A stretch of 64,000 nt of DNA, taken from Paragordius varius (taxonomy: Eukaryota > Nematomorpha). The stretch is from positions 5,270,001-5,334,000 of the forward strand of contig OZ176050.1 in the NCBI GenBank assembly GCA_964247055.1, in the 5' to 3' direction. Positions within the stretch are counted from its first letter, which is position 1. Every line of letters starts with the position of its first letter. The notes under the pieces were generated by a model. The model was not told the DNA's origin and did not search any database. It saw only the letters and a list, made by a program, of their open reading frames with translations. A program made the translations under genes and the position numbers. Of the stretch, positions 34,761 through 61,559 are shown in pieces.

Positions 34761-35879
34761 TCGTTTTTATATATTTTTAAATGATTTCGTGATTTATACA
34801 CAAAAATATAATGAATAAAATAAAATAATGTGTATGTTTTATAAAACATTTGAATCTTATTAACTAATTTTATTTAATATATTCATAAAATTATGAGCTA
34901 TATATAAAAGGACGTAGTAAAGGCTAAACTAAATGTATGTATAGAGATAGCACAGCAATATTGCATAAAACTCAAATCTTGACTAAAAATTTGTTATAAT
35001 TTGTATATTGATCACGCTTTCTTTGGTTTGAGTTTTTTGTATGCATAATCTATGGCCAAATTGTCAATCCCTAAGGACATAATAAAAAATATAGTAAACT
35101 TATTAAATTATGTTCAACTAACAGAGTGATGGGCTAAAAACGTATCATTTAATTTTCAATGTAAAATTTATCATAAACTTTCAGTTTAATCTTCGTTCAT
35201 ATTATTTCATGGATTTAAAAACTTATTACAAAACATCTTCAATCCGTCATTTACCTTTACAAAAATTAGATTAGTTAATATATTTTCAATGAGGGATTTG
35301 TCATATATTTACCCATTAAACGTTCTATGCGTTTTACACTTAGGTATGATAGCATAGTGTCCTTACTAGTATAAAGATATTAAGAAAAATAGTAAAAACA
35401 TAACATCTATAAGTTAATTGATATTCATAGTATGTTTAACTCTTTTTTCAATTGTACAAATCATAAAATGTAAAAAATTTTAGATAAATTACAAAAGCGT
35501 ATATAAAATTTTTCTCATAAAACTTTTTATTTATTGAATATATAAAGTTACAGTGTTTCACGGCAAAATAAATACAACTCAAAATACAATAAAATCTATT
35601 AAAGTTAATTATGTAAATACTATGCAAATACTTGTATATTTAAATTTTATATATTAAGTTTATACAAGCCGCTTATTTTATTTTAATGCTCTCTAAAAGA
35701 AATCCAATTTATAAACGTATCGGATAATTGAAACAAAAGCTATAAACAATGAATCTACATACATCACAATCATGAAACGATACCTCTGATTCGTAATTTA
35801 GCTCTTTTTTGATAAATTAAAAACATATATATTCATATATTTTGATAAAAACAGCGGAGTTGTTAAAAAAACTAAGAAA
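34761..35879. other. Intergenic, no gene seen
   Basis: About 1.1 kb of AT-rich sequence between the candidate exon and the acyltransferase stop codon; nothing recognised on either strand. Confidence 0.5.
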
Positions 35880-37745
35880 CTAGCTGAAATAATATAATAT
35901 CATGTCATTACCTTTAGCCTCCTGCCAACCGGCCAAAAAGACTTCGTTATCTTGACCCATAAAACGCAAATCACATCGATAGTATAAAGCTGTAAATATA
36001 GCACTTGCAAAAGTTATGTAGGACATTAGGAAAATTCGCACACGAGTAAAGGGCGACAAAAATATCACATATAAAATGGTGAGGATAAAAACAAACCAAA
36101 AACCTAATGTTATGTATGGTATAAGGGCTAGACCTATGACAAACAATTTTTCAATTAGTTTAGCAAACATGCTGTTGAGAGTGTTATTAGCAGCGTTCGT
36201 AATATCATTCGTTGATTTTGTAAAGTTTGTGTTTGGTAACCCCTTGAATGAATAATCATAAAATGGCTGAAATGGAATAAATGTTTCCACAAATGTAAAT
36301 TTATCTTTATCCTGAAAATACTTTTTTGCATTCAGATTATCTCCGTCGGATTCATTTGAAGAGGAATTAGATTTTAGATATTTATCAGGACTCTCCCTGC
36401 AATACTTATATTGATTCTGTAATATACGATCCTTTGAGGACCACAGTGAACGACACCAATTGACTAGATGATTTTCATTCAAATATTTCGTATGTGACGT
36501 TATGCCATATTTAGTCGTAAAAGTATTATTGTAATCGTTTTTACCATTGCATGTTATTTCATTCGTGTTCCCTTCATTTTCTGTAATTTTAAACAAAATA
36601 GGATGCATAAAGAAAGGCTAAAAGAAAATTAGGTCATTATAGGTAGGTATGTATAGAAAAACATTCAAAAGATATTATTGTTAATACAATCCAAACTTGA
36701 AGTAAATAATAATATAAAAGCACTATATAATACCAGATGAAAAAAGGTCTGCGAGATAAACATTGCGACAACTGAATTTAACTACTCCAGGATATTGACC
36801 ACGAATAAAACCATATTCCGTGCAAGGGGAATCAACCAGTTCATCGCGCTCAGACCATCCACATGCCATTCTTGGTGCTAGATTGTGTACTTTGGAATAT
36901 GCATTATCGTGAAAAATATTTCGTTGGAAAAATGCCGTTTTTTCATTGAGAAAATTTGATTTGTGATGATAACTTACGGTAACATCAATTATTTTATCTA
37001 AATGATACTCTAAAAATTATTTAAACTGTGATTTTACTATTATGCATTTCTTTTATCATATAGGTAAGCCCTGTCGTACGAGGTTGCAACAAGTAATTAT
37101 ATATAGGTAAATTATGTTTTTTAGAGTATTCTTTGCTTTTTTGAATATTATTTGGGCTAAAATCGGTGCCTTCTGGAAATAAAACAATCTAAAAAATTAT
37201 AATTAAAAAACTTTGCATGGATAGTTTAATGATGCAAAGTATTCAATGGTTTGTGATAATATATGTTGGTCTTGTTCCCATTTTCGGTTAATAAAGATAA
37301 AGTTTGCCATTTGCATTGCCCACCCTAGAGTAAAATAAAAAAAACCTGCACCAGGCAAAGTTTTCAATGGAGCTTTTAAAACAATTTTATGGTTCAAGAG
37401 AATTCCCATTCTGAATAAGCATGACCAAAAAAACAACCAATCCACACGACTGTAGTGATTCATCAAAATTAGCGTGGTTTCAGAATCGGTAAATGATAAA
37501 TTGGGATCAATTTCCAATACTACCGTTATTCCAAGAAAATTTTCGATTAAGGCCTAAAAATTAAGATCCTTTACCACAACAAAGAGAAACCATAAATATA
37601 CTATTACATCCACAAGCTTTCGATATATAGAGGGATATATGAATACAAGGCATAAAAATGGTAATAAAAAGAATACGGCGCCAAAAAAACTAGTTAAAAA
37701 CAAGGATAATACAAAAACTACACCTTTGAACTGTCTAATATACAT
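35880..37745 (-). CDS. LCLAT1: Lysocardiolipin/lysophospholipid acyltransferase (LCLAT1 family)
   Basis: Minus-strand exons: 37745-37575, 37553-37212, 37188-37038, 37009 to about 36740, and 36617-35880. It is a PlsC-type acyltransferase that transfers acyl chains to lysophospholipids in the ER or mitochondria-associated membrane. An N-terminal membrane segment (VLSLFLTSFFGAVFFLLPFL) precedes the catalytic NHYSRVD (HX4D), then KAPLKTLPGAGFFYFTLGWA, FINRKW, the FPEGTD motif and QPRTTGLTYMIKEM, all in family order; two membrane helices lie near the C-terminus. Introns 1-3 are 21, 23 and 28 nt; homology fixes their positions. The exon 4 to 5 join is uncertain: GT at 36745 is out of phase, earlier in-phase GTs at Asn or Gly codons are alternatives. 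Between DVTVSYHH and NENHLVNWC the protein carries a long extra segment compared with family members. Confidence 0.9.
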
Positions 37746-37818
37746 ATGCTCTTCACATGTTAATTATGAAATAGTGCAAAACCATCCCATATATGCCTAA
37801 CTACACATTATGATGCAT

Positions 37819-38363
37819 CACTTCGATTCATGGGCTATCTAAATACCCCATAAATTTGAGTTAGGATTTTCAAAAACTGAAGAAAACGGTTCCAATTAAA
37901 ATTTATGCTATCCTAATAAAAATCATATAAATATGACAAAATATCTAAATAAAATTTTGTTTTGAAAAAAGTTCCATGTCAAACTACTTCGACGCCATTT
38001 TTATTTTACAAATTTTTTGTAAAATATCGTTTTCATTTAATTTTAAGGGTAATATTAAAGCTAATTTTTTTTAAATTACATCTAACATTGATAGAAATAG
38101 AAAAAGCGGTTTATTTTGTATTATTTTTCAATTTTACCATTGCACACATGTCACCTTGACTAAAATTTTACCTTTCGGTTTTAGCTTAAAATTATCAACT
38201 ATTTTTGAATATTATTTTTTTATTAATGTTATATAAGTGCAAAATTTGCCATGGTTTAGATTCCTGCCATATTTTTAAAAGAATTTAATTTTAAACAGGC
38301 ATGGGGTATTTAACTACTCCAATTTGAATCGAAGGACTTAAATAAATGTGTTGTATCCAAGTG
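37819..38363 (+). mobile_element. Family B MITE, copy 6, just upstream of the acyltransferase
   Basis: 545 bp from CACTTCGATTCATGGG to TATCCAAGTG. The flanks differ (GCAT left, TTAA right), so its target duplication is lost or it was rearranged. It lies 74 bp before the acyltransferase start codon (that gene reads leftward), in its presumed promoter. Confidence 0.8.
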
Positions 38364-38422
38364 TTAAGTATACGTAATTTTCCTGTAGCTGTCCTGCCAG
38401 GCGTCTTAGCTATTAATTTCTT

Positions 38423-38423
<1 letters not shown>

Positions 38424-38473
<50 letters not shown>

Positions 38474-38475
38474 TA
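38424..38475. repeat. (AT)n microsatellite
   Basis: A run of AT dinucleotides with two interruptions near its right end. Confidence 0.9.
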
Positions 38476-41400
38476 TGTAGATATTCTATTTTTATCGGCT
38501 TTATCAAATACATTAGTTCTAAACGAGTTAATATACGTTATATATTGGCAATATATTGTTCTTATTCATTTAATAAAGTATGTTTATTATTTTCCGAGCG
38601 TAACTAAGTCGTTTTTATTGATTAATCCCTCTCTTTTACGAAAGGTTTTTTAAACTATTGGTCTCTAACTTTTATTTTATACAAATTCGTCTAATTTTAC
38701 TATACCCTATGTGGGATGGTTTCTAAAAATAGATTAGCCTTTAAGCAATTTTTAGACGTTTAGACATTATTTAAAAAGTTTTTTTAAAAATGGAATATAC
38801 AAGAAACCCTCACTTCATCCCCATCTCTCTGTAAGTTGGGTTTTTGAATAAAAATGGCTACTAAAGCATTTTTTGGATAACGTGTACGAATATTTGGAAT
38901 CAATTATTTTCTTATAGGTTTGACTTGAAATAAATGAATGTTTGATAAAAATAGAGCATTTATTTTAAACTTTGTAGAAAATGAATCTTTTAATAAAAAA
39001 TCTGAGGGATAGAAATGTTTGGCATCATTATATTAAAAAGTTATTTTTATAATACCGTGTTATAATACCATTTCCACAATACTTCAAAATACTATAATAC
39101 TAGCCTTACCAAAATTTTACTATAAATCAACACTTCCTTACCTTTTTGTCTTTTACACATTAGGGTAGTATAATATCCCCGAGTTCAATTTTGTAAATAA
39201 ACTACAGTTTTGAAAGTTATTTTGGATAAAAATTAATTTAACATAATTCACAAGCATTAGGTAAGAATATTTTACAGTTTTATGATATGTAGAGTATAAA
39301 ATTGGGAAAACAACATTGTAGGATTGAAACGAACAGCCGATATTAAAATGAAATCATGTTTTTGATGATCAAATGCAGCATGAAAGCTTTTTAACGCTAA
39401 TATTTACATTTTCTAACCATAAGACAATTATTTGCCTGCTGCATTAGCGATTTAAAAAATTTAAAGAAAAAAATCGCGGCAAAAAGTTTGGGATGAGGAT
39501 TTTTTTACAATTTACATTTCTTAAAAAAGTTTTGTATAATCCGTATATAAAAGACTAAAGAAGGCATATTTTTAATTGGCTAAATACCTTTTTTTAGATA
39601 TTAATTTCAAATAGCTCTGGGATAGAAAACTACCCCAAAAAATAATTTAGTATTAAATCTTTAGGCAAAAAATTTAATTTTTCGAAAAATAAAACTTTTT
39701 TGACGACAAAATTTAGCATTTATTCAAGATTTATGTCGTCGGCATTTAGGCTTTTACTTCAAGAAAAATGCCCATTTTCGAAGGGTCCAAAAATTTAAGA
39801 TTTACGGAACCCTTATCTAAATATATTTAAGTGTATTTTTTAGAATGAAGCATTTAGCTTTCACCAAAACAATTTATTTGGTATTTGCCAAGTTTTGCCA
39901 TTTTCTTTTATGGAGCAAATACCACACAAGTGGTAACAACCTTACTATCGTACCCAAACCCAAAAGGACCATATTATCCCGATATTTTTTTACGTCAGGA
40001 TATTTTTTGTACAGTCTGTTATACACTAAGGGTGGAGATATTTTTTTGAATTAGCTCCATATGAACAAACATTGATGAGGCACGTTTCAGATATATGTGC
40101 AGGCCCATTCGATTTCAATAATGGGTTTATATTTCATAGCGCCGAGATTGACTGAGCTATTAAGTTTGCCCCTAATTTTAGCGCCACCCCAATAAAAATC
40201 GAGTTTCCAGACATATGGCTTACCCATTTCCCGGAAAACTTGTATACCCATATAAATTTGATAATGGATTTTTTACGATGCGTCGAGGGTGATAGCCCGT
40301 AGTTTGCAAAAAATCTCTCATTAAAAAATTTAAAGGCAATATTTACGCTAACCTACGAGGGCATGATGCTAAAATGATTCTGCTTATTTTTTAAAGGCAG
40401 GGATTATTTCTAGCGCAATATTTAATTAGCTTCTGGATAAGGGCTTTAAAATACGCCTCGAAATAAATATATGTGTAAAAACATTTTGGGATTCGCCTTA
40501 TTTTAATACTTTCCCTTTATGAAGCAATTATAGCTTTTGGATTAGGCATAGAAAAGGCATGCATACAATATAATAAATTAACACTTTTGACCGATTTTTT
40601 GTAAAACAAAATATTTAAATAAGAATAAAAGTATATAAAAAACTCAAATAAGGGACAGTTTTAATATGATCGTTTTGTGTAACAACAAATATTTTATCTA
40701 CGCTTCTAAAGTTTGTCCAAATTTTATTAAACCGATTAATAATTATTTTTCGTTCAGACTAAGGCACAACGACACGTTAGAGGGTCACCTGGTTGATTAA
40801 TATATAAAAGCAAAACAATTTTTTATTAACTTTTAATAATTAGATATGAGTTTCAAAAGTCATTAAATTTCAACCTCTTTAAAATGGGTTAATTGCCTTA
40901 AAAGCAGTAAAATGGGGAGATTGCGCATAATAAGTTTTAAAAGTTATTTTTATAAAGGTTTATTGTTCACCCAATATCATAATAGCCATTTCTATTTATT
41001 TCTAATCGCTCTGGGATAGAAAACTTACCAAAACAAAGTATAAAGATAATTCATCTAATATAATTTTTACACTAAATATTTATGGGGGAATTGTTTAGCA
41101 CAGTGCTCGATGAAATTTAAAACTGGCCCAGAGAAAAATCGCAAACTTTTCCCCAAATATATTTTTTACAATGAATTTCTCATATAACATCTAAATATAA
41201 CGCTATTATTTATATATAAATTAAGGTTCAGTGCAGATAATAAATATTATCAATTTTAATAGATATAGTTGTCTACAGTGATATCTGTGAATATACAAAT
41301 AGTTCACAAAATGCGAATTCATCTATAAACTAATAAAATAAGCTTTTCTTGATTATTAATAAAGAAACCCAAATGATATAACTGACCTTTTATAATAATC

Positions 41401-41500
41401 AAAGTGCCGTCACATTACAGACATAACAAACGAAAGAACAATATGGCATTTAAAACATTTTAAGTTTGAAGGAACCAGAGAGATAAATTTAAAACATCGT
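38476..41500. other. Repeat-derived, no gene seen
   Basis: Contains the repeat shared with 33.7-34.0 kb, two direct copies of a CTCTGGGATAGAAAACTTAC-like block (about 39.61 and 41.02 kb) and family A-like interior motifs. No exon is recognised. Confidence 0.45.
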
Positions 41501-41509
41501 AACTAATCT

Positions 41510-41860
41510 ATATATTTATAAAAATGGAAAGTGGTGGCTTTGTGATCTGTTTCCGGAAAACCGGTAGACCCATTCAAATCCAAATATCGAAAAAATATAA
41601 TCATTAATAAATGCCCCGACAATAGCTTCGCTCTTTTTTTGAATTATAGGCATCTTGGGCCCACCCAGCGTAAAAAACGTTTTTTTTTTGAAAAAAACAA
41701 GTCCACAAAAATCGTGTCTTTGAGAAAGTTTTCCCAAAAACGTGTTGGACCATTCGATTTCAAATATGATTTTTTTACATATTTTCGAATGCGCCGAACA
41801 TGATCGGCTCGATTTTTTAATTTAGGCCCTCTTTTTACTCCCCCCTCCCCGTAATATGCC
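41510..41860. repeat. Dispersed repeat, inverted copy at 54.2 kb
   Basis: About 280 bp (AAATGGAAAGTGGTGGCTTT, TTTCCGGAAAACCGG, CCCCGACAATAGCTTCGC, GTGTTGGACCATTCGATTTC) recurs in reverse complement at about 54.20-54.46 kb, inside a kinesin intron. No coding capacity is evident; identity of the element is unknown. Confidence 0.7.
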
Positions 41861-41939
41861 ACTTTTTTAAAAAATTAAGTCCACAAAAATAATTTTTTGA
41901 ATCTATCAGGCCATATGAGTTCAGCTGCTTAAAATATTA

Positions 41940-43200
41940 CCCGTAAAAAGGCAAAAACTTGGGTTTTACGGTTTTTTAAAATTAGCCGTTAATTAGGCCC
42001 TTCACTCCCTAATAAATGCGCCACCACAGAATGATTTTTTAGTTTTGAGGCAATTTTTCCGAAAACTAATGGGAGCATATGGAATCAATCATGAATCCAT
42101 GTATTCTCCGTAAAAAGGCAAAAATTTTAATCAAGCTCTTTTTTTGTATCAGCCTCTGGGTAGGGAGCTACCCGCCTACAACTGCGCTACCATATCAAAA
42201 TTGCGTTGTTTAGGAGTTAATTTTCAGATTATTAGGCCATATAAGTATTATAAGGGCCTGAAATATTAACCGTGAAATGGCAAATATTTAAGTCGAGCGG
42301 TTTTTTAAATTAGCCGTTAATTAGGCCCTTTACGCCCTAGAAATGCGCTATCATTGAACTATTATTTAGTTTTGAAGCCATTCTTCCATAAACTATTAAG
42401 AACATATGAAGTGAATGATGATTCCAGGTATTCCCGTATTAAGGCAACTTTTTTTTATCTAACTACATTTTATATTGGCCTCTGGTTAGGGGGATACCCG
42501 CCCAAAACTGCGCCACCATATCAAAATTGCGTTGTTTTGGAACTAATTTAAAACTTATAATGAGTCGCTAAGAAAATACGCCCTGAAAAATTTACCGCCA
42601 TAGAACAATTTTTTGGTTTTGAAGCAATATTTCCAAGAACCTATAATTCCAGATATTTTCCATATAAAGACAAAAATTTTACCCGACGCTTTTTTATACC
42701 TGCCTCAGGGTGTGCCCCCCGCCAAAAACTGTGCCACTATATAGAAATTGCGTTGTTTTAGAACTAATTTAAAACTTATGCCATATGAGCTCATTTAAAG
42801 TTCGAATTTTATTAGCCGTTTTGGGACGTTTATGCCCTAAAAATAAGCCATCATATAACGATTATTTAGTGTTGAGGTATTTTTTCGAGTAACACATGAG
42901 ACGATGGTCTCAAAGATGTTTCCAAATATTTTCCCTATAAAGGCAAAAAATTTACCTTTGCGCTTTTTCCACATAGGCCTAGGGTCTACCGGTTTAAAAC
43001 TGAGACGTCATACAAAATGACGTGGCTTTAGAGCTAATTTAAAAAAAAAAAACTTAAAAAGCCATACGAGTTCAATATATACTTTAAGTTTTACCCATAA
43101 AAAGGTAAAAAGTATAGTATAGCGGTTTTTTACGTTAGTCTTTAATTTGGGGCCTTTACACCAGTAAACAATATATTAGTATGAATGCACCGTTTTGAAA
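41940..43200. repeat. Degenerate tandem array, roughly 0.22-0.32 kb unit
   Basis: Four units in the same order share the landmarks TTAGCCGTTAATTAGGCCC, TGCGCCACCA, a TTTAGTTTTGAGGCAAT block, AAAGGCAAAAATTTTA and TAGGGAGCTACCCGCC followed by AAATTGCGTTGTTT. Recognisable ACCCGCC-type landmarks lie near 42170, 42488, 42712 and 42985. The units are well diverged. It directly follows the dispersed repeat at 41.5 kb and may belong to one larger satellite-like element. Confidence 0.65.
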
Positions 43201-43277
43201 ATCCTCTGAGATCATATCCATTAAATAATCCACATATATGGATTATTTTATTGTCCCTTTTTCCAAATAGCCCGCCA

Positions 43278-43294
43278 GAAGTCCGAAGGACTTC
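43278..43294. repeat. Short perfect hairpin
   Basis: GAAGTCC-GAA-GGACTTC, a seven-base stem with a three-base loop, inside a GC-rich patch (CCCGCCAGAAG to GTAGCACCACGAG) that stands out from the AT-rich surroundings. Confidence 0.6.
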
Positions 43295-43329
43295 CTCGGG
43301 CTGCGTAGCACCACGAGATTTACGCTAGT

Positions 43330-44560
43330 TGCATATATAAATCAAAAAATTATTTTATATTCAAAAAGGGTTTTTTCTCTGTAAAAAAATGCTATAAAAG
43401 ATAAGTTTTAATAGATACATTGATGAGATTTATATATAAAACATAATATCCCAATTAAAAATTAAGTGATTTTTTATGGATACATAAAACAAGATTCGAT
43501 TGCTTTTAGCCTGTTGCGCAAAAATATTATGTGTACGAATTGATTTTTTTGGTATATTATGATAATAATGTCATAAATTATTTTTGTAAGAAAATTTTTT
43601 TATCCATAGTTTTAACCTTTGTCCCATTTATAATATACTAATTCATCCGAATAAACAGTATATGCAGAAACTTTATATTAATTTATGTTACATGATAGAT
43701 TCATCACAAAATAAAAAATTGGCCGGAGAGTATTTAAAAATAAATTATAAATATAACTAATATTGAACATATTATTATGGTTTATGTGAGATATTGTAAT
43801 AATGCATCTTTTTAAATTAGATTACATCTAAATAAAATAAATAATTGTGAGATTTACCAAATTTCTAGGTATTAATATATTAAAGCTAAGTGGATTATAT
43901 ATCTATAAATTTTTTGTATGACAAAAAATAAAATGTAATTTTTGCACGGAATGTTTTTCAAATTAATTGCGGTCCACGTGATCTTTAATATTGTATATTT
44001 AGTTGATTCTTAATTGTCCTGAGATATTAATTATCCGGGAACTCGGCATTTCCATAATTTGATACATCTATCACTATTATATGATATAAATTAGGCAAAT
44101 ATCAAATTTTATATTTTTAATTTATACTCTAATTTTTAGTTTATATTTAGTTTTATTGTTACGTTTGACAAAGATTACTTTTAGTAATCGAAAATTCACT
44201 TTAATAAATTCATTCAATTATAGCTGAAATATAATCCCAAAACAAAAAGTAATATCATTATAAATTCAAAATTGGCAGATTTCACAATGTCTAATCATCC
44301 CAAAATTGGTTCAAATCTAACAAATTAAAAGAGTCAATAAATAATGCACAAGAGACATATTTGGTAAAAATGGTAAAAACTTTATTAATTGACAATATTA
44401 ATCACCAGGAAATCCTTTATATTTCAATAGTTAATTGCAAAAAATAATTGGAAGCAAATTAACTAAAATCCGAATTTTTTTTATATCTCTTACGAAATAG
44501 ACTAAAATTTTTGCCATAAAAAAATGCTTCAAAATAACTCTTATCACATAGATATTATTG
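43330..44560. other. Intergenic, no gene seen
   Basis: AT-rich sequence downstream of the kinesin. The last kinesin exon may fall just inside its right edge (about 44.46-44.52 kb), but this is not established. Confidence 0.4.
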
Positions 44561-44654
44561 TCGACCCTATTTTTCATAAACATAGGTTTTGAGAAGTGGT
44601 AGATAGCAAGTTTTATGTTTAAAAATTTGTAAGGAATTTATTTTGTAAATGTAC

Positions 44655-59670
<15,016 letters not shown>

Positions 59671-59783
59671 TATAGGCTTAACTCTATATTACATTTGTTA
59701 CAAATAGGATAAATATGATTAATTGGTAGACTGTTGGAGGCATGTGGAAAGAAAAATGCATCGGTATTACAAATCAAAGGCAA

Positions 59784-60520
59784 CGATTTATAAAAAAAAT
59801 AATAGCTATTTGATGTTTAAAAAATTTTAACCTCATTATTTTAACCAAATATATTTGAATAAATATTGTATATTATAGTAATATAAAAAATATTTGAAAT
59901 ATAACCTTCACATGTAAGTAAAAAATGCATCAATCATTTTAATTTATGGACAACGTTTAACAAAGTAACATCTTAATTATGTATGATGCACAAAAAATCG
60001 AATGCCAAAATAAATTGATTAAACGGAACCGGTTATAGTTAATGTAAGGCTTTAGGCCCTGTCATATATCTAGCTAATATAAATCATGTATAGTTATGTG
60101 AACGTAATAATAATATACCTAACCGCTACTTTAATGCAACAACTGTCCTCCATTGAATGAATTAATATAGAATATTAAAAAAATCCCTGAATATATGCAT
60201 AATAGATGAGTGAGATCAAATTTCTTAAATATATAAAGATCAAAAAGTAGAACACACTGGGGTATGCTTAACGATGTATCATAAGATTTGCCGAATTATG
60301 TAAAAACACATGCGTATGGTATGGTTTTCAACATATTTAGGGTTATATTATTATTTATAGTCAAAATTGAATCGTAAGTAATCAAATTTATTCTAAGTAT
60401 AATAAATTTTTGTAATGTTAAATTTGCCAGCTTTTTGGCTATAAAAATGTTCTTAAATTGGGGAGTTTGTATAGAGAATTTTTTGCTATTTTACATCTTA
60501 TAAATATAATTTTGTTCACA
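59784..60520. other. Upstream of kinesin, no gene seen
   Basis: AT-rich sequence expected to contain the kinesin 5' exon and promoter. No exon encoding a kinesin N-terminus was identified. Confidence 0.4.
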
Positions 60521-60627
60521 TCTCAAAAAAATGTCCCAAAGTCATGTAATTTTGAGAGGCATTATGAGGATTCTCATGGTTCTTTTGGTATTTGGACTCT
60601 ACAAGCGAAATAAAAAAGCTATTACCC

Positions 60628-61543
60628 AGGGTTTGGAACCGGTTCAAAAAAAGTGGAACCGGGACCGGGTCTCCTGAACAAGTGCAACCCGAACGTTGGT
60701 TCGCAAGAATTTAAAAATAGAACGGGCGGTTCCTAAAATTTAGGAACCGGAACCGGAGTGGTTCCTAAACAAACTATAACCGCCTTGGTTCCTTAAAAGT
60801 AGCGCTTACGGAACCGGTTTTTTGTATTTAGAACCGGTTGCATTTTGGGTTCCTGACTTTTAATTAAATGATTTAAAAAATTATTATTATAATAATACAA
60901 TCAAAATTAAATCAATATTATGAATTGCCAAATGTATAGTTAAAGAAATATAGTGTATTACAAAATTATTAGGAAAATGTATAAGTACAAAGGTATAAAA
61001 TGAGTGTTAAATTAAGTATGGCATCTAAAAAAACTTTATTTAACTAAAAAATTATTGCACCGAGCAATTCGCTGGTCAAACTGCTTCTCAAGTCTAAAAC
61101 TAGAAGATTAAGGGTAAAAAATTCTTTCAATGGAGACTTATATATACGAACATATGTATTATAAACAAACTTAAGTTATATCTTAGTTTTTTTAGAAGAG
61201 CCGAATCCATAATTCAGAGAGTATCGCTAATATTAGCCGCTTAGTTTTAGGTTTTAAGTATATTGTAATGTGTAGTGGTACAATCAAATTTAAATGATAA
61301 AATAAAATTTTTATCATAAAAATCATATGGGAAGTAATTAAGGGGGTGGAACCGGAACCGGGTTATTTCCTGAACGGATGGAACCGGGTTGGTTCCTGAA
61401 CGGTTAGAACCGGGACCGGGTTGATTCCTAAAACCGGGGTGGTTCCCGGAGAAGTGGAACCGGGACCGCGTCGGTTCCATCCTAAAGGAACCGGTTCTTA
61501 TTAAAATCCCAGGAACCAGGTTCCGGTTCCGGTTCAAGCCCTG
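60628..61543. mobile_element. hAT MITE packed with GAACCGG motifs
   Basis: 916 bp with ends CAGGGTTTGGAACCGGTTC and CCGGTTCAAGCCCTG and a perfect 8-bp target duplication, CTATTACC (60620-60627 and 61544-61551). Both ends carry dense GAACCGG/GGTTCC motifs (about 60.63-60.86 and 61.34-61.54 kb), far more GC-rich than the AT-rich centre. Such subterminal arrays are known transposase-binding regions in hAT elements. It has no transposase and interrupts a family A copy. The perfect duplication marks it as recent. Confidence 0.9.
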
Positions 61544-61559
61544 CTATTACCCTTTTTGT

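Noticed and set aside
43278-43294. tRNA or selenocysteine-type stem in the GC-rich patch
   Set aside because: A single seven-base stem without the other arms of any known RNA.
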